Assembly: GCA_032164245.1 (NCBI GenBank)
Contig: JAVMKO010000003.1
Coordinates: 87,278,390-87,342,389, forward strand
From: Sternotherus odoratus
Taxonomy: Eukaryota > Chordata > Testudines > Kinosternidae
Direction of reading: 5' to 3'
Length of the DNA: 64,000 nucleotides
The position numbers and the translations under genes were made by a program. Below are positions 46,363 to 57,452 of the stretch, in pieces (the first letter of the stretch is position 1; the number at the start of each line of letters is the position of its first letter). Under the pieces are notes generated by a model. That model saw only the letters and a list, made by a program, of their open reading frames with translations. It had not been told where the DNA came from and ran no database searches.

Positions 46363-47574
46363 GTAAGTGCTTGTGGTAGGCAGGAAGGGGGAAGAGAAAT
46401 TCCTTCACATTTTTGACAAAATTAAAAGAGAAATTGAACATATTGCATCCCTCATAACCATGGTAATTCAAATTCCTTTGTACTGATACATTGTGAGTAA
46501 ATGCTTCTCTTTTACAGGATAAAGGAATAATTAAAATGTAAAATGTACTTGGAAAAAATATCCCACCTTTTATTATTTGTATAGTGACAACTTCTGAAGT
46601 AGGTGTCTTATACTAATAAGAAGCACATGGGATCTTTTTCAGGGGAAAAGGCAATACATCACGTTTATTGAAGATACAACTACTAGCATATGCATTCAAT
46701 CACAGCACACACACACACTGACCCGTTAGTCGATGTTATAGTTACCAGTGCGGTCAATCTAGTGGCCAGCTAGGTTGATCACAAGTAGGGAGGAGCCAGG
46801 TTCCTTCGGTCGCGACGTGATGCTTCGGCGAAGTCTTGGTAGTACGAACCCAAAGTCTCATGGCAAGGCACTCTGTTTATATAATGATTTTTTTTCATTG
46901 GGACTATCGTGCTGTAATCAATTGTTGTTTGATGAGTGCTTGTTTTTTTAAATTGTCCTTATTTTTATTTTTTATTAATTTTTTTAGGGAGTTATTCCAT
47001 GCTGGTTTGATTACTGCTATTTTGTCCCTATTGACAGGTGCCTATCTCATTTTTATAGTCGTCAATCTGCCCTCCTCTGAAATTTCAATAGGAGCGTGTT
47101 GCAGCCTCCTGGCACCCTTTTGTTTGCCTCCCTAGACCATCTGATTCAGCAATGGCCTTCACACTTATTTTTTAACCCACATTCCTTATTGAAACACAAA
47201 ACAGAATTAATTTACACAGAACTTTTTGAACAGGAACATCAAATTGCAATGCAAAAGAAAACAATCATGGCATTCTTTTACCTATTTTAAAATGCTAAAA
47301 CCTACAACAAATTGGTGACCCGCAAAGGATCTGTTACTGCCTTGAAATGAGTCCAGATGCAGATTCTGGTGATGTATTTCTACCAATGGCCCATTAGGCC
47401 ATTCCTTTCTGCTGTTCAAAAAGGGTGGCTGCCCGATAAGATCAGATCAAACACAAATACGTTTAATACATGTTACAGTATTATTCTTTATTTTCTATTT
47501 TAAAATATATAAAATACAAACAAAATTCTACTACTACACGTGCAACACTTAACAGTGACAGCCAGACTATAACA
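46363..47574. other. Gene-free stretch
   Basis: No exon is supported. A CACACACACA run lies at about 46708-46718. A retroviral primer-site-like phrase, TTGGTGACCC, occurs at about 47311 but without LTR context. Confidence 0.35.
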
Positions 47575-47818
47575 GTTTAAAAAATAACTAGATAAGTTAT
47601 TGGAGGATAGGTCCATCGATGGCTATTAGCCAGGATGGGCAGGGATCGTGTTCCTAACCTCTGTTTGCCAGAAGCTGGGAATAAGAGATAGGGGATGGAT
47701 CACTTGATGATCACCTGTTCTGTTCATTCCCTCTGGGGCACCTGTCACTGGTCACTGTCGGAAGACCAGATACTGGGCTAGGTCCGACCCAGTAGGGCCA
47801 TTTTTATGTTTTAATTAT
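47575..47818 (+). mobile_element. CR1 LINE 3' end
   Basis: A characteristic CR1 3' UTR: TGGAGGATAGGTCCATCGAT, GGCTATTAGCCAGGATGGGC, CTGTTTGCCAGAAGCTGGGA, CTGTTCATTCCCTCTGGGGC and GACCCAGTAGGGCCATTTTT. Confidence 0.9.
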
Positions 47819-48452
47819 GCCGTTTAACAACCACAGTAGATGGGTGACTGGGGAAGGAGGCTACTTAGTGCTAGACAATTAAAGGCTAAGCAGGGTTTTC
47901 CATTACTCAAGTCAGTGGGGATGACGTTCTTATTTTCCAGCATTTTGACCAAAAATACAAACTTTTCAACTAAGTTGTTTGCCTTTTTTAGATCAGTTTT
48001 ATTGTTATTTCCTCACCCAAATCCAGTGGACCCCAACAAGAGTTCCAGACTCTTGGCTCCCAGAGGCTCTGCTCTCTTTCTACCTGTCCTGACTTCCCGG
48101 TCTCCTCACACTCTGCGGCCGAGCTCCCAAACTTAGCTGAGGAACTGTGTTGGGGGGGGGGCTTGGGAATGGCTGCTGCAATTTATTGATCTATTGATTT
48201 GCGCTGCTGTGCCATTCTCAGGCCTTTAATAGAAGACTGACTCGTTCCTGGACGTGATACACACCAGCAACTTATCCATTCAGTCCATTGTGAAAGAAAC
48301 TTATGCCATACCTGATTCCAAACCGGCTGTCTTTAAACCTGCGCAGAAGTAATACTCACTTGTGGAGGATATCTTTGGTAGCACCTGTGAATCTGTAAGA
48401 AGCATATTTACATATCTGATTCCTGGCTCTAAAATCCTTTGTTATTTGCAAG
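47819..48452. other. Gene-free stretch
   Basis: I see no exon or element. Confidence 0.35.
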
Positions 48453-48551
48453 ACAGTAGGAGCCCCAGTCCTGGACCACGATCCTATTGTGCTAGGTGCT
48501 CAAGAAACAGAATAAAAACATAGTCCCTTCCCCAAAGAGGTTATGATCTGA
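48453..48551 (+). repeat. MIR-type SINE fragment
   Basis: GGAGCCCCAGTCCTGGACCA, CTATTGTGCTAGGTGCTCAA and AGTCCCTTCCCCAAAGAGGT match the 5' half of a MIR. The homologous block at 28400 reads CATTGTGCTGGGCACTGTAC. Confidence 0.65.
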
Positions 48552-48553
48552 AT

Positions 48554-49261
48554 GTGTCTGCCCCCAGCAAACAGGGTCCGTGGGAAAGGGCAATGGGGGA
48601 CTCACCAATGTCTTCCATCCTGAGGCTGCACTTCAAAAGTTGGGCTTCAGAATCAAATGTTAAATGTAACTACCTGTCAAGTACTCACCTCTCAGACTTC
48701 TTGTGCAGCTGCCCACGGAAGGCATGGAGCGGGGAATTTCCTCTGATCTGGCTACCATTGAGGTGTCATTCTATCACTGTCATTTTCCTCACTGTTTTCA
48801 TCTTTCACATCCTCAGCAGCTACTTAGGGCTGCTGCAGCTTGTCATGCCAGCTGCATCATCACCTCGTGTTTCGTGCCATGTTTATACAAAAAAGAAGCT
48901 CTTTCCAGATTTACAAAGTGACAGGCGGCAGATTTTCTGTAATACGGCTGCAAACAGGGAAGAACTGGTTCTTGGACAATGTGCTTGTATTAGGAGATTT
49001 ATTTCCTTGCTAATTAAGTCACAGCACCAAATGGTTGACCTACATCATCCTGGGTATCTCAGACCATTCTTAGGAGAACCTTGTCGGCTGCTGGCCTGTC
49101 CTCTCAGTGACGCCACTCACAGTTTGGCTCAGGCTCTTTTTTCAGGGCTGCAGCTTTATTTCTTCCATCTGAAAACTGGTAACAGATTCCACCTCAATCA
49201 TACTCCCTCCCCCCCCCCCCCCCAACACCATGAGAAACCTTGGGTGTTCTGCAGGGGCTGA
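48554..49261 (+). other. 235-codon open frame, no known domain
   Basis: An uninterrupted frame from an ATG at 48554 to TGA at 49259-49261. It begins in the MIR fragment flank and ends across a 15-base C-run (49209-49223) that gives a proline stretch. A hydrophobic stretch, VIFLTVFIFHILSSYLGLL, lies at about residues 75-93. I recognise no family, no upstream promoter and no splice context. It is long for chance in AT-rich DNA, but probably not a gene. Confidence 0.15.
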
Positions 49262-49321
49262 CAGGTTTCCACACTACAGATCAGATGCCTGAGAGTCATT
49301 CATAAACTGCTCTTTTCTCTC

Positions 49322-49595
49322 CTAGTCTAGTGGCTAGGGCACTTACATGGGAGACTGAGGTTCAAATGCCTGGTCCAAATTGGAGTTATTAGCTATTCTC
49401 AGGGAGTCTCTCTCTCTAATTTTGAACAGAAATTGCATCCTTGACTCAACAAACCTTTCCAGAAATTCCATCCTTTCCCAGTGAAAGTTTTGTTGAAACT
49501 GTTACATTCCAGTGAACAATTTTGGTCTCAGTGAACTGATATTTTCCTTCAAAAAAGAAATTTCATCTGAAAATTCATGACTAGCTCTACTGTGT
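49322..49595 (+). repeat. tRNA-derived SINE
   Basis: An A-box-like TAGTGGCTAGGGC at about 49329 and a B-box-like GGTTCAAATGCC at about 49361 are spaced as in a tRNA promoter. The body has CATCCTTGACTCAACAAACC and imperfect TTTCCA/GAAATTTCAT words, ending near AGCTCTACTG. A weak relative of the 3' body lies at 10095-10260. Confidence 0.6.
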
Positions 49596-50889
49596 TGGAA
49601 TGTGATTCTTACCCCCTTCCCCTCACTTCTTTGCACTCAGTAGAATAGAAAAGCGCAATATAGCTTCCAGTAATGTCTTTGGCCCGAGCTTATAATTATT
49701 AGTGGGGGCTTTTGCACTAAGGATCAGATAGGAAGGAATTTCTTTGTTTTTCTTTGATATTTCCAAAGGTAGGAAAAAATGTTTAAGTACCTCTTTGCTG
49801 TTGGAAAAACATATTTTGATGTGTAGGGCTGCCAGTTACAGCCAGTTACAACCTGACTGACCAGCTATGCTACTCAAATACCTAACGAAACTTGCTCTTT
49901 CTTTACAAGATGGAGATTTTACTTGTATGCCTGTGTCTGTTATGTATGTAGTTTGGGTTATGAACATTACATAAGTAGTAACCTTTTAATTTTTGCTTAA
50001 TTCAGTAAGGTTCTTCTCTCTGAGATTTAAGTATGGGGAAATTGTTCTTCACTAGAGAAGATACCATAAAAACAGCACTTTAGGGAAGAAAACTTTTTCT
50101 ATTTGTCACCCACCTTTTCTTTGCTAATTTAATTATTTTTTTAAAAGCTGGGTGGAAAATATATTTTCACTGCTCTTAAAAGGGTTCATTCAGCCTTTCT
50201 TTAATAGTTCAAGTGGTTGGTATTTCTGCTGGCTTCCGAAATATATTACAAGTCACAATCTGGAAAAAGTTCTTAAGCAGTTCCAAGTCTTGTTGCTGGA
50301 TTTGGATACATCCTTGGGTCTTACTCTCCAGCTCATCCTTAACAACTGACAAAATATTTACTCTGCTCAGTACAGAAAAGGATAACTTTTTCCAAAATAT
50401 TATACAAGGCTGGAGTCTGAACACAGACAATGAGGCAAAAAATTGGACCTATCCACCAAACCATTTAGTTGAATCATTTTCCAGAGTGCCATGAGAGCTG
50501 AGCTTCATCAACTCCTTGTGCTGCACTTCTTGAAATATAGGAAGGATGAGTAGGTAGCCAAGTCCTGAATAATGTGAACAGGAGGTATCCAGGTCTGAAT
50601 AATGTCAACTCTGCATGTATTCGTTGATGCATTTAACATGGAGGAGTTCATTGCTGTTTGAATAAAACCTGCACTGCGTAACAAAACATTTGTTTTCATT
50701 AAGCTGATCTCATATTTTCAAAGTAAATGCCTGAATGTCTAATCTCAGATGACTAGAATGTTGCTTCTGGCATTGTTGTCTTTGGGTCAGTTTTTGAGTG
50801 GAGGAACAGTTCTTAATCTGTTAAAACCACTGTGTAGATCTTAAAGTGGAACGTCTCAGAGTACTGTTAATGTATCGATCAGGAAAAGC
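49596..50889. other. Gene-free stretch
   Basis: AT-rich, with no supported exon. Confidence 0.35.
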
Positions 50890-50895
50890 TATTTT

Positions 50896-51100
50896 TCTTC
50901 TTTGAGTGCTATCCCTGTGGGTGCTCCACTCTAGGTGCCGGTGCGTCCTGGCACCGTTGATCGGAGATTTTCAGTAGCAGTGCCTGGTCGGGACGCAGGT
51001 GCTCAGATGGTACCTCCCATCCTGTTGGAATCTTCCTGAGCTCCTGCATCCCACACCCCCCTCAGTTCCTTCTCTACCATCCTAGGCTGAAGACGGAATT
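50896..51100. repeat. Left inverted terminal repeat of DIRS
   Basis: CCTGTGGGTGCTCCACTCTA, GGTGCCGGTGCGTCCTGGC, TTGATCGGAGATTTTCAGTA and ACCTCCCATCCTGTTG reappear inverted at the right end (about 57240-57420), with scattered differences. Confidence 0.88.
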
Positions 51101-51296
51101 CAGGATAGTGCTCTCTCTCTTCCCTGGTCTCTGTAGAAAAATCAAACGTAGAATAGAAATAGTTGGTACATCCTAAGTTTTCTTCCCATCCTTTAGTGTA
51201 GTTATTCAGTTAGTTATTTAAAAAGATAAATAAATCTTTTTTGCCTCAGGCTGTCTCCTGCTGAGACATTCTCCCCCCTGCTATTTTTTATTCATA
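51101..51296. other. DIRS leader region
   Basis: Sequence between the left terminal repeat and the first gag ATG. It is CT-rich early (CTCTCTCTCTTCCCTGG) and holds no coding domain. Confidence 0.5.
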
Positions 51297-51780
51297 ATGC
51301 CAGGGGCCTCAGGATTTAAGAAATGCGTTTCCTGTCAGGAATCCATGCCACGGTCTGACGGGCATTCTCAATGCATGAAGTGCCTCGGAGAAACTCATGT
51401 CCCTGTGAAGTGCACCCACTGTACGAGTCTTAAATCTAGAGCTCGTCGCGACAGGGACTTGCGGCTAAAATTGTTTTTGATGGAAAAGTCTCTACAGCCG
51501 CTTTCAGAGATGGGGATGGCTAAACCCACTCCCATTTGCTCTGCAACCGGCACGGACCCTGTTAGGAGCGAAGCCTCACCCCCTCTGAAGCAGGGGCAAG
51601 AGGCTCCGTCTCAGGAGGGAGAGACTGATAAGGGTAAACAGTCTCCCGTCAGAGCCCTGCCCTCTATGCTGACTGTGCCACAGGCAGGTGCCTCAGCCTT
51701 TACTAATGTCTCTGAAGCAGCTGTATCACACAGCAGAGGCAGAAACCCGGGCCCCAAGGCGGAAAGGCTACGGCAGCACC

Positions 51781-52190
51781 CAGGGCCGGCGACAGGGGAG
51801 TACAATGGGTACAGCTGTACCGGGCCCAAGACTTAAGGGGGGGCCCCTTAAATCCGGGGCGGGCCCGGTACGCAGCTGTACCCCCTTGTCGCCGGGCCTT
51901 TGAGCAAGGCGCGACTCTGGGCAGCGCTCATCAGCCTCCTCCCCCTGCACCCAGCAGCCTCCCCCCTCCCCCCTTTGCTTCTGGCCGGGCCACGCGGCCA
52001 GAGCGCATGAGGGGGCCACGTGGCCAGAGCGCATGAGGGGGCCACGCGGCCAGAGCGCATGCGGGGGGGTTGGGCCCCGCGGGCGGCGGGAGACCGGCCG
52101 TGGGGGGGCCCCGTGGGCAGCAGGAGACGGGGGGGGGGGGGGCCCGCACGATCTGCGTACGGGGCCCCAACATTCCTGTTGCCGGCCCTG
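51781..52190. mobile_element. GC-rich hAT MITE, copy 2, inside gag
   Basis: Ends CAGGGCCGGCGACAGG and CCTGTTGCCGGCCCTG, with the perfect 8-bp duplication GCAGCACC at 51773-51780 and 52191-52198. It is homologous throughout to 41921-42342, sharing GTACAGCTGTACCGGGCCC and GGGCCCGCACGATCTGCGTA. It differs by extra tandem CACGCGGCCAGAGCGCATG units and shorter G-runs. It proves that hAT mobilisation occurred after the DIRS insertion. Confidence 0.95.
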
Positions 52191-52199
52191 GCAGCACCG

Positions 52200-52495
52200 C
52201 ACTCCTCCGGGCTAAAAATAGCCCCCAGACACTCAGCGCGTTCTACCTCGGCACCCACCACAGCCACGGCACCGAAGCGCTCCGAGCTAAAAATAGCCCC
52301 AGAGCCTGCTGCGCGCTCTGCCTCCGTGCCAACAAGAACGTCCGCGCTGAACAGCTCCGGACTAAAAATAGCCGCAGACTCAGCTGTGCGCTCTACTTTA
52401 GCGCCAAGAGGAGAGTCTGCGCCGACAGCAACAGCGCTAACAGCCGCAGACCCAGCTGCGCGCTCTGCTCAGGTGCCGGGAAGAATCTCAGCACC
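52200..52495 (+). repeat. 75-bp tandem repeat within gag
   Basis: CTCCGGGCTAAAAATAGCC, CTCCGAGCTAAAAATAGCC and CTCCGGACTAAAAATAGCC begin successive units at 52205, 52280 and 52355, exactly 75 bases (25 codons) apart; a partial fourth unit begins near 52430. The encoded units have the form SxLKIAPxxAARSxSxP. Confidence 0.88.
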
Positions 52496-54008
52496 GAGCC
52501 TCTCTTTCCCCCTCGGCAGCAGCAATGGACCCCCTACAGGGTTCCTCCAAACGCCCTGGGGCACCAGTCATACCTACAATCTATGAAGTGCTAGAGCACA
52601 GTTCAGGATCAGCACAGCACAGAGAGCAGCAGCAACAGTTCCTTAATCAACATGACCTCCTAGTGTCACCAGAGCCTAACTCCCCGCTCCTGGATGCACA
52701 GGGCTCATTTTTGGAACAGATGCTCTCCCCACCTGGACTCGCTACCTTTCACAGCAAACCTGAGGTGCAACAGCAGACAGGGTTCTCCCCAACCGCTTCT
52801 CCTACTCTGCAGGAACCCTTCCCACGTCAGACCACGGCTCATAACCACCTGCCTCAGTTTCCCTATTTCATCCCTCCGTGGATACCACAAGGGTTCTCCT
52901 ATCCCACGCAATGGCCTCAGTGGTACCCTTGGCCACGTCATCCTACCATTCACCCTCAGACCTCTTCTACTGAACCACTACCTCCTTCTGTGCCTCAATC
53001 TCCAGCTCCGTCCACTTCTCAGATTCTTGAACCACCACCTGGGAACATCAGCTACGAACCATATGCTGACTCACTGGGCCCTGACTCTACACCTGCTTCA
53101 GATGGAGCTCTCTTTCCTCAGCCCCCTCAAAACGTGGACAATTGTAAGCAATTCCAAGAACTTTTCAAGAGGGTGGCACTCAGTTCCCTTAGAAGAGGTT
53201 CAGGAATCACAACAAAGACTCCTCAGGATACTTCAATCCTCTGTGCCATCAAAGATCACACTCCCCATAAACGAAGCACTCTTGGAGCCAGCTAACATTC
53301 TCTGGCAAACACCAGCTTCTTTAATGCCAACCTGCAAAAAGGCTGAACATAAATACTATGTTCCTGCTAAGGACGCTGATTTTCTTTTTTCTCACCCACA
53401 GACAAACTCTCTTGTCATGAACGCAGTTGCACACAGAACAAAACAACCGCAATATCGTCCCACCCCACAAGACAAGGACCTTAAACGCCTTGAGCTCTTT
53501 GGTCACAAGGTTTACACGTCCTCCACTCTGCAATTCAGAATTGCTAATTACTCTGCATTCCTCACCAGCTATGACTTCGATAATTACAATAAACTCTTTG
53601 AATTTGCCTCCTTCATTCCAGAGGATAGGAGAGCAGACTTTAACTCAATCTTGCTGGAGGGCCAATTGATTTCCAGAACCGCCCTACAGGCAGCTCTAGA
53701 CACAGCAGACACAGCGACTCGTTCTACTGCAACTACTGTGGTTATGCGTAGAGCTTCATGGCTATCTGCATCTGGCATCCCAAAAGACCTGCAAACCAAA
53801 GTGGAGGACCTCCCCTTTGATAAAGATAAACTCTTCTCCAAAAAAACGGATGAACTTCTCCACACCATGAAAGATTCTAGAGCAACACTACGCACCCTGG
53901 GCATTCACCCATCTGTCCCCAGGAGACAACGGTACCAACCTTACCAAAGGCCACGCACACAACAGTATTACTGGCCGCAACCCAAACCATATGACCTAAA
54001 TAGGAGTT

Positions 54009-55733
54009 GTGCTAGACCTCCTAAGTGCAGACAAAATCAACCTCCAGCAACCACCTTCCGCCCACCAAGCAATAAACAACAATTTTGAAACGTTGGTCGA
54101 GGGTCTGCAGGACCTCCCCTTGAATCCACCACCTACTTGCCCATTTGGCCACCGCCTCCAGAGTTTCCAACATGCCTGGCAGCGGATTACAAAAGATCAC
54201 TGGGTCCTCGAAATAGTTCAGTCCGGTTACTCTAGCCCCTTTATATGCTACCCTCCTACCCTTCCCCCTTCCCCGTCCCTCTTCAGGGACCCCTTCCATG
54301 AGCATTTACTTCGTACAGAGGTAGCTCACCTTCTACAGCTAGGCGCAGTGGAAACTGGGCCGACACAATATCAAGGGAAAGGGATCTATTCCCATTACTT
54401 TCTAACCCAGAAAAAACCCGGGGGATGGAGGCCTATTCTGGACCTACGCCGACTGAACAGATTCATGAAAAGACAAAAATTCAAGATGGTCACACTGGGC
54501 ACAATAATTCCTGCACTGGACCAAGGGGACTGGTTCACAGCCCTCGACCTACAGGACGCTTACTTTCATATATCAATTCATCCAGCCCACAGATGTTTCC
54601 TCCGATTTACAATCTGCCACGACCATTTCCAATACAGAGTTCTTCCTTTCGGACTCTCCACGGCACCAAGAGTTTTCTCCAAGACTCTAGCGGTGGTCGT
54701 CGCTTATCTCCACAAACATGGAATCACGCTCTTTCCATACCTCGCCGATTGCCTCATCAAGGGCAACTCCTACAACGAGACCCTTCAAGCTACGACCTTC
54801 ACCATTTCCCTCTTTCACAGCCTCGGCCTCCAAATAAATGTCCAGAAATCTACCCTAGTACCTACTCAACAGATAGAGTTCATTGGATGTCATCTGGATT
54901 GAACCCACAGCAGAGCTTTGCTCCCAAATCACAGATTCCTCACTATCACACAACTGATACACATGCTTTCTGTCTGTCCCAGGACACAAGCAAGAATCGG
55001 CCTACAGCTTCTTGGTCACGTAGCACCCTCCACATTTGTGGTCCAGCATGCCATACTGCACATGCAATGTCTTCAGGGCTGGCTCAATTCCAACTTCAAG
55101 CCCAACCGACACACATTGGGGATGCTGCTCACCCCTCCTTCCAATGTTCTAGCTTCTCTACAATGGTGGACAAGACCAGAATACATATGCAGGGGGGTTC
55201 CTTTCCACCAACAAACCCCAACGCTCAAGCTTACCACGGATGCCTCCCTAATCGGTTGGGGAGCGCACCTTGGAGGACACAGGGCACAAGGCCGGTGGTC
55301 CACATCAGAGACACACCTACACATAAATCTCTTGGCGCTCAGAGCAGTGAGGCGAGCTTGCCTTCACTTTCTTCCGCTTATAAAGGGAAAATCTATTCGT
55401 GTTCTAACAGACAACATAGCATGCATGTATTACATCAACAGACAAGAAGGAGCCCGATCACACTTCCTTTGCAGGGAAGCCATCCGCTTATGGAACTGGT
55501 GCATATTACATCAAATACAAATCATAGCTTCCTACCTACCAGGCTGTCACAACACTACCGCCGATGCACTTAGCAGACACTTCTCGACAGAACACGAATG
55601 GGAATTGCACCCTGAAATACTTCAACAGATCTTCTCCCTTTGGGGTACACCATCCATAGACCTCTTTGCTACACCCAGAATTGAAAATGTCACCTGTTTT
55701 GCTCCAGAGCAGGACTCAGGACTGCATCCCTAG
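54009..55733 (+). pseudogene. DIRS reverse transcriptase-RNase H
   Basis: It would copy the element RNA and degrade the template. ORF 54009-54902 (297 codons) holds the RT: YFLTQKKPGGWRPILDLRRL, then ALDLQDAYFHI with the first catalytic Asp (residue 180), LPFGL, and FPYLADCLIKG where DIRS RTs have YLDD; the first Asp of the pair is Ala (residue 246). A TGA at 54900-54902 interrupts; the same frame continues to 55733 as connection and RNase H: TTDASLIGWGAHLGG, INLLALRAV where a catalytic Glu is expected, LTDNIA and TTADALSR. Three of the four RNase H acidic residues remain. The usual C-terminal extension appears in shifted frames to about 55990 (for example APYWPRQTWYPYL-type residues). Two enzymes are inactive by residue loss as well as by the stop. 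Confidence 0.9.
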
Positions 55734-55998
55734 GAGACACGTTCCTCATCCCGTGAAACAACTCTCTCCTCTACGCTTTCCCACCAATTCCCCAGATACA
55801 CAGGGTTCTGCTGAAAATTATAGACGACAAGGCTTGGGTCATACTTATTGCCCCATATTGGCCGAGACAAACATGGTACCCTTACCTACTCTGCATGTCC
55901 TCCCGTCCTCCACGGACTCTCCCCAACCGGCCAGATCTCCTTTCCCAGAGCAACGGTCGGGTTCTTCACCCTGACCTCCACAAGCTCCACCTGACAGC

Positions 55999-57153
55999 GT
56001 GGTGCCTTCATGGTTCCAAACCCATGAATTAGCCTGTTCTAAGGAAGTACTACATGTCCTACTGCACAGTAGAAAAGACTCTACTCGGAAAACTTACCTG
56101 CAGAAGTGGAAGCATTTCACCCTCTGGTGCTCACATAATAATTTAACGCCCAACAGGGTGGCCCTTCCTGACATTTTAAACTACCTCCTGAAACTAAAAC
56201 AGGATGGACTTTCACTCAGCTCCATCAGTGTACATCTGGCAGCGCTTACCACCTTCCACGACTTGTTAGAAGGTTATTCACTCTTTACTCACCCCATCAT
56301 AAAACACTTTCTCACAGGACTACAAAATCTCTACCCTGAAATTCACCCACTGCTGGCTACATGGAACCTTAACCTAGTTCTCCACACTCTCATGAAACCT
56401 CCATTCGAGCCCTTGGCCACCTTCTCTCTTCTCCATATGTCCATGAAGGTAGCTTTCTTAGTTGCAATAACATCAGCAAGGAGAGTAGGCGAAATAAGAA
56501 CCTTGATGGCCCATCCTCCATATACAATCTTCTCTAAAGACAAAATCACTCTGAGACCACACCCTAAATTTCTCCCTAAGGTGGTATCCACCTTTCACCT
56601 CAACCAGCCTATATACTTACCTACTTTTTATCCCAAGCCTCACAAGACTCCACATGAGGCAACCCTGCATACTCTGGATGTCAAGCGAGCAATCACTTTT
56701 TACTGAGATAGGACTAAGCCTTTCCGTAAATCGCCACAACTCTTTGTCTCTATCATTGAAAGATCAAAAGGCATGACTATCTCCAAACAACGTCTCTCCA
56801 AGTGGATCTCTGACTGCATCAGATCCTCTTACCGTTTACAAAATATTCAACTGCCCGAATGCATTAGAACTCATTCCACTCGAGGTATGTCAACATCCAT
56901 AGCCTTCCTACATAACGTACCCATTTTGGACATCTGTAAAGCGGCTACATGGTCATCTGAACACACATTATGCTATCACACAAGATACGTTGGCAGACAC
57001 CATAGTTGGCCATACAGTGCTCTCTGCAGTACTTCCTGCCGCATCTCCAAAGTCCCATCTACCATAGTGGGGACTGCTACACATTCACCTAGAGTGGAGC
57101 ACCCACAGGGACAGCACTTGAAGAAGAAGGGAAAATTACTCACTTTGCAGTAA
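55999..57153 (+). pseudogene. DIRS tyrosine recombinase, one in-frame stop
   Basis: It would insert the circular DNA into the genome. The ATG at 55999 opens 235 codons: SRKDSTRKTYLQKWKHF (core-binding start), then FLVAITSARRVGEI with catalytic Arg at residue 162, and FLPKVVSTFHLNQ. A TGA at 56704-56706 interrupts. The same frame continues through KQRLSKWISDCIRSSY, the HSTR box (56872-56883) and KAATWSSEHTLCYHTRYV. In the deleted DIRS copy at 24205 the aligned residues are FHY; here they are YHT, so the expected nucleophilic Tyr (codon 56980-56982) is Thr, with neighbouring Tyr at 56974 and 56986 that might be mis-aligned candidates. The frame closes at 57151-57153, inside the internal complementary region, so the true end is probably earlier. 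Confidence 0.87.
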
Positions 57154-57200
57154 CTGAAGTTCTTCGAGATGTGTGTCCCTGTGGGTGCTCCACTCCCCAC
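57086..57200. repeat. Internal complementary region of DIRS
   Basis: CCTAGAGTGGAGCACCCACA followed by AGCACTTGAAGAAGAAGG is complementary to the left outer end. It abuts TTACTCACTTTGCAGTAACT, GAAGTTCTTCGAGATGTGTG and CCCTGTGGGTGCTCCACT, complementary to the right outer end. Such head-to-head copies of both ends bridge the termini during circle formation. Confidence 0.85.
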
Positions 57201-57452
57201 CCGCCTCCCCTCTACTTTGGAGTACTTCATGATCGCTCCATGATAGAGAAGGAACTGAGTGGGGTGCGGGACGCAGGAGCCCAGGGAAGATTCCGTTGAG
57301 ACGGGAGATACCATCTGGGCCCCTGCGTCCTGACCGGGCACTGCTACTGAAAATCTCCGATCAACAGCGCCAGGACGCACCGGCACCTAGAGTGGAACAC
57401 CCACAGGGACACACATCTCGAAGAACTTCAGTTACTGCAAGGTGAGTAACTT
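57201..57452. repeat. Right inverted terminal repeat of DIRS
   Basis: Reverse complement of the left repeat: TGCGTCCTGACCGGGCACTG, GCTACTGAAAATCTCCGATC, CAGGACGCACCGGCACCTAG and GTGGAACACCCACAGGGACA. It is longer than the left repeat at its outer side (to about GCAAGGTGAGTAACTTTCCC), as in other DIRS elements. Confidence 0.88.

Larger units (their letters stand above)
51297..54088 (+). pseudogene. DIRS gag, interrupted and frameshifted
   Basis: Gag would bind and package the element RNA. The ATG at 51297 opens a frame with a Cys/His cluster: FKKCVSCQESMPRSD, then a Cys, KCLGETH and KCTHC. A hAT MITE splits it at 51781-52190. After it come 75-bp repeats in one frame (52200-52586), a shift into a second frame (52525 to about 53180), and a shift into a third (about 53180-54088). 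The third encodes the conserved C-terminal part: VPLEEVQESQ, LPINEALLEPANILWQTP, KYYVPAKDADFLFSHP and RIANYSAFL. The second shift is a one-base change near 53170-53185. A further shift before the MITE is needed to join the first part. The C-terminal gag frame overlaps the start of RT by 80 bases, as is usual in DIRS. The full-length protein cannot be made. Confidence 0.85.
50890..57452 (+). mobile_element. DIRS-type retrotransposon, near full length
   Basis: Order: left inverted terminal repeat, gag, overlapping RT/RNase H, tyrosine recombinase, internal complementary region, right inverted terminal repeat. It lacks LTRs and an integrase of the retroviral kind; the recombinase replaces it. 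DIRS elements make a circular intermediate and integrate without target duplication. All three coding regions are broken (gag by insertion and frameshifts, RT/RNase H and recombinase by in-frame stops and lost catalytic residues). Terminal repeats and gene order are otherwise complete, so the element is old but was inserted whole. Confidence 0.92.

Noticed and set aside
46640..47330. Possible endogenous retrovirus remnant (TTGGTGACCC near 47311, CGACGTGATGC near 46815)
   Set aside because: The primer-site-like phrase is short and nothing resembling an LTR end or pol sequence is next to it.
54425..55573. 382-codon frame overlapping RT/RNase H
   Set aside because: It is a shadow frame; RT and RNase H motifs lie in the other frame.
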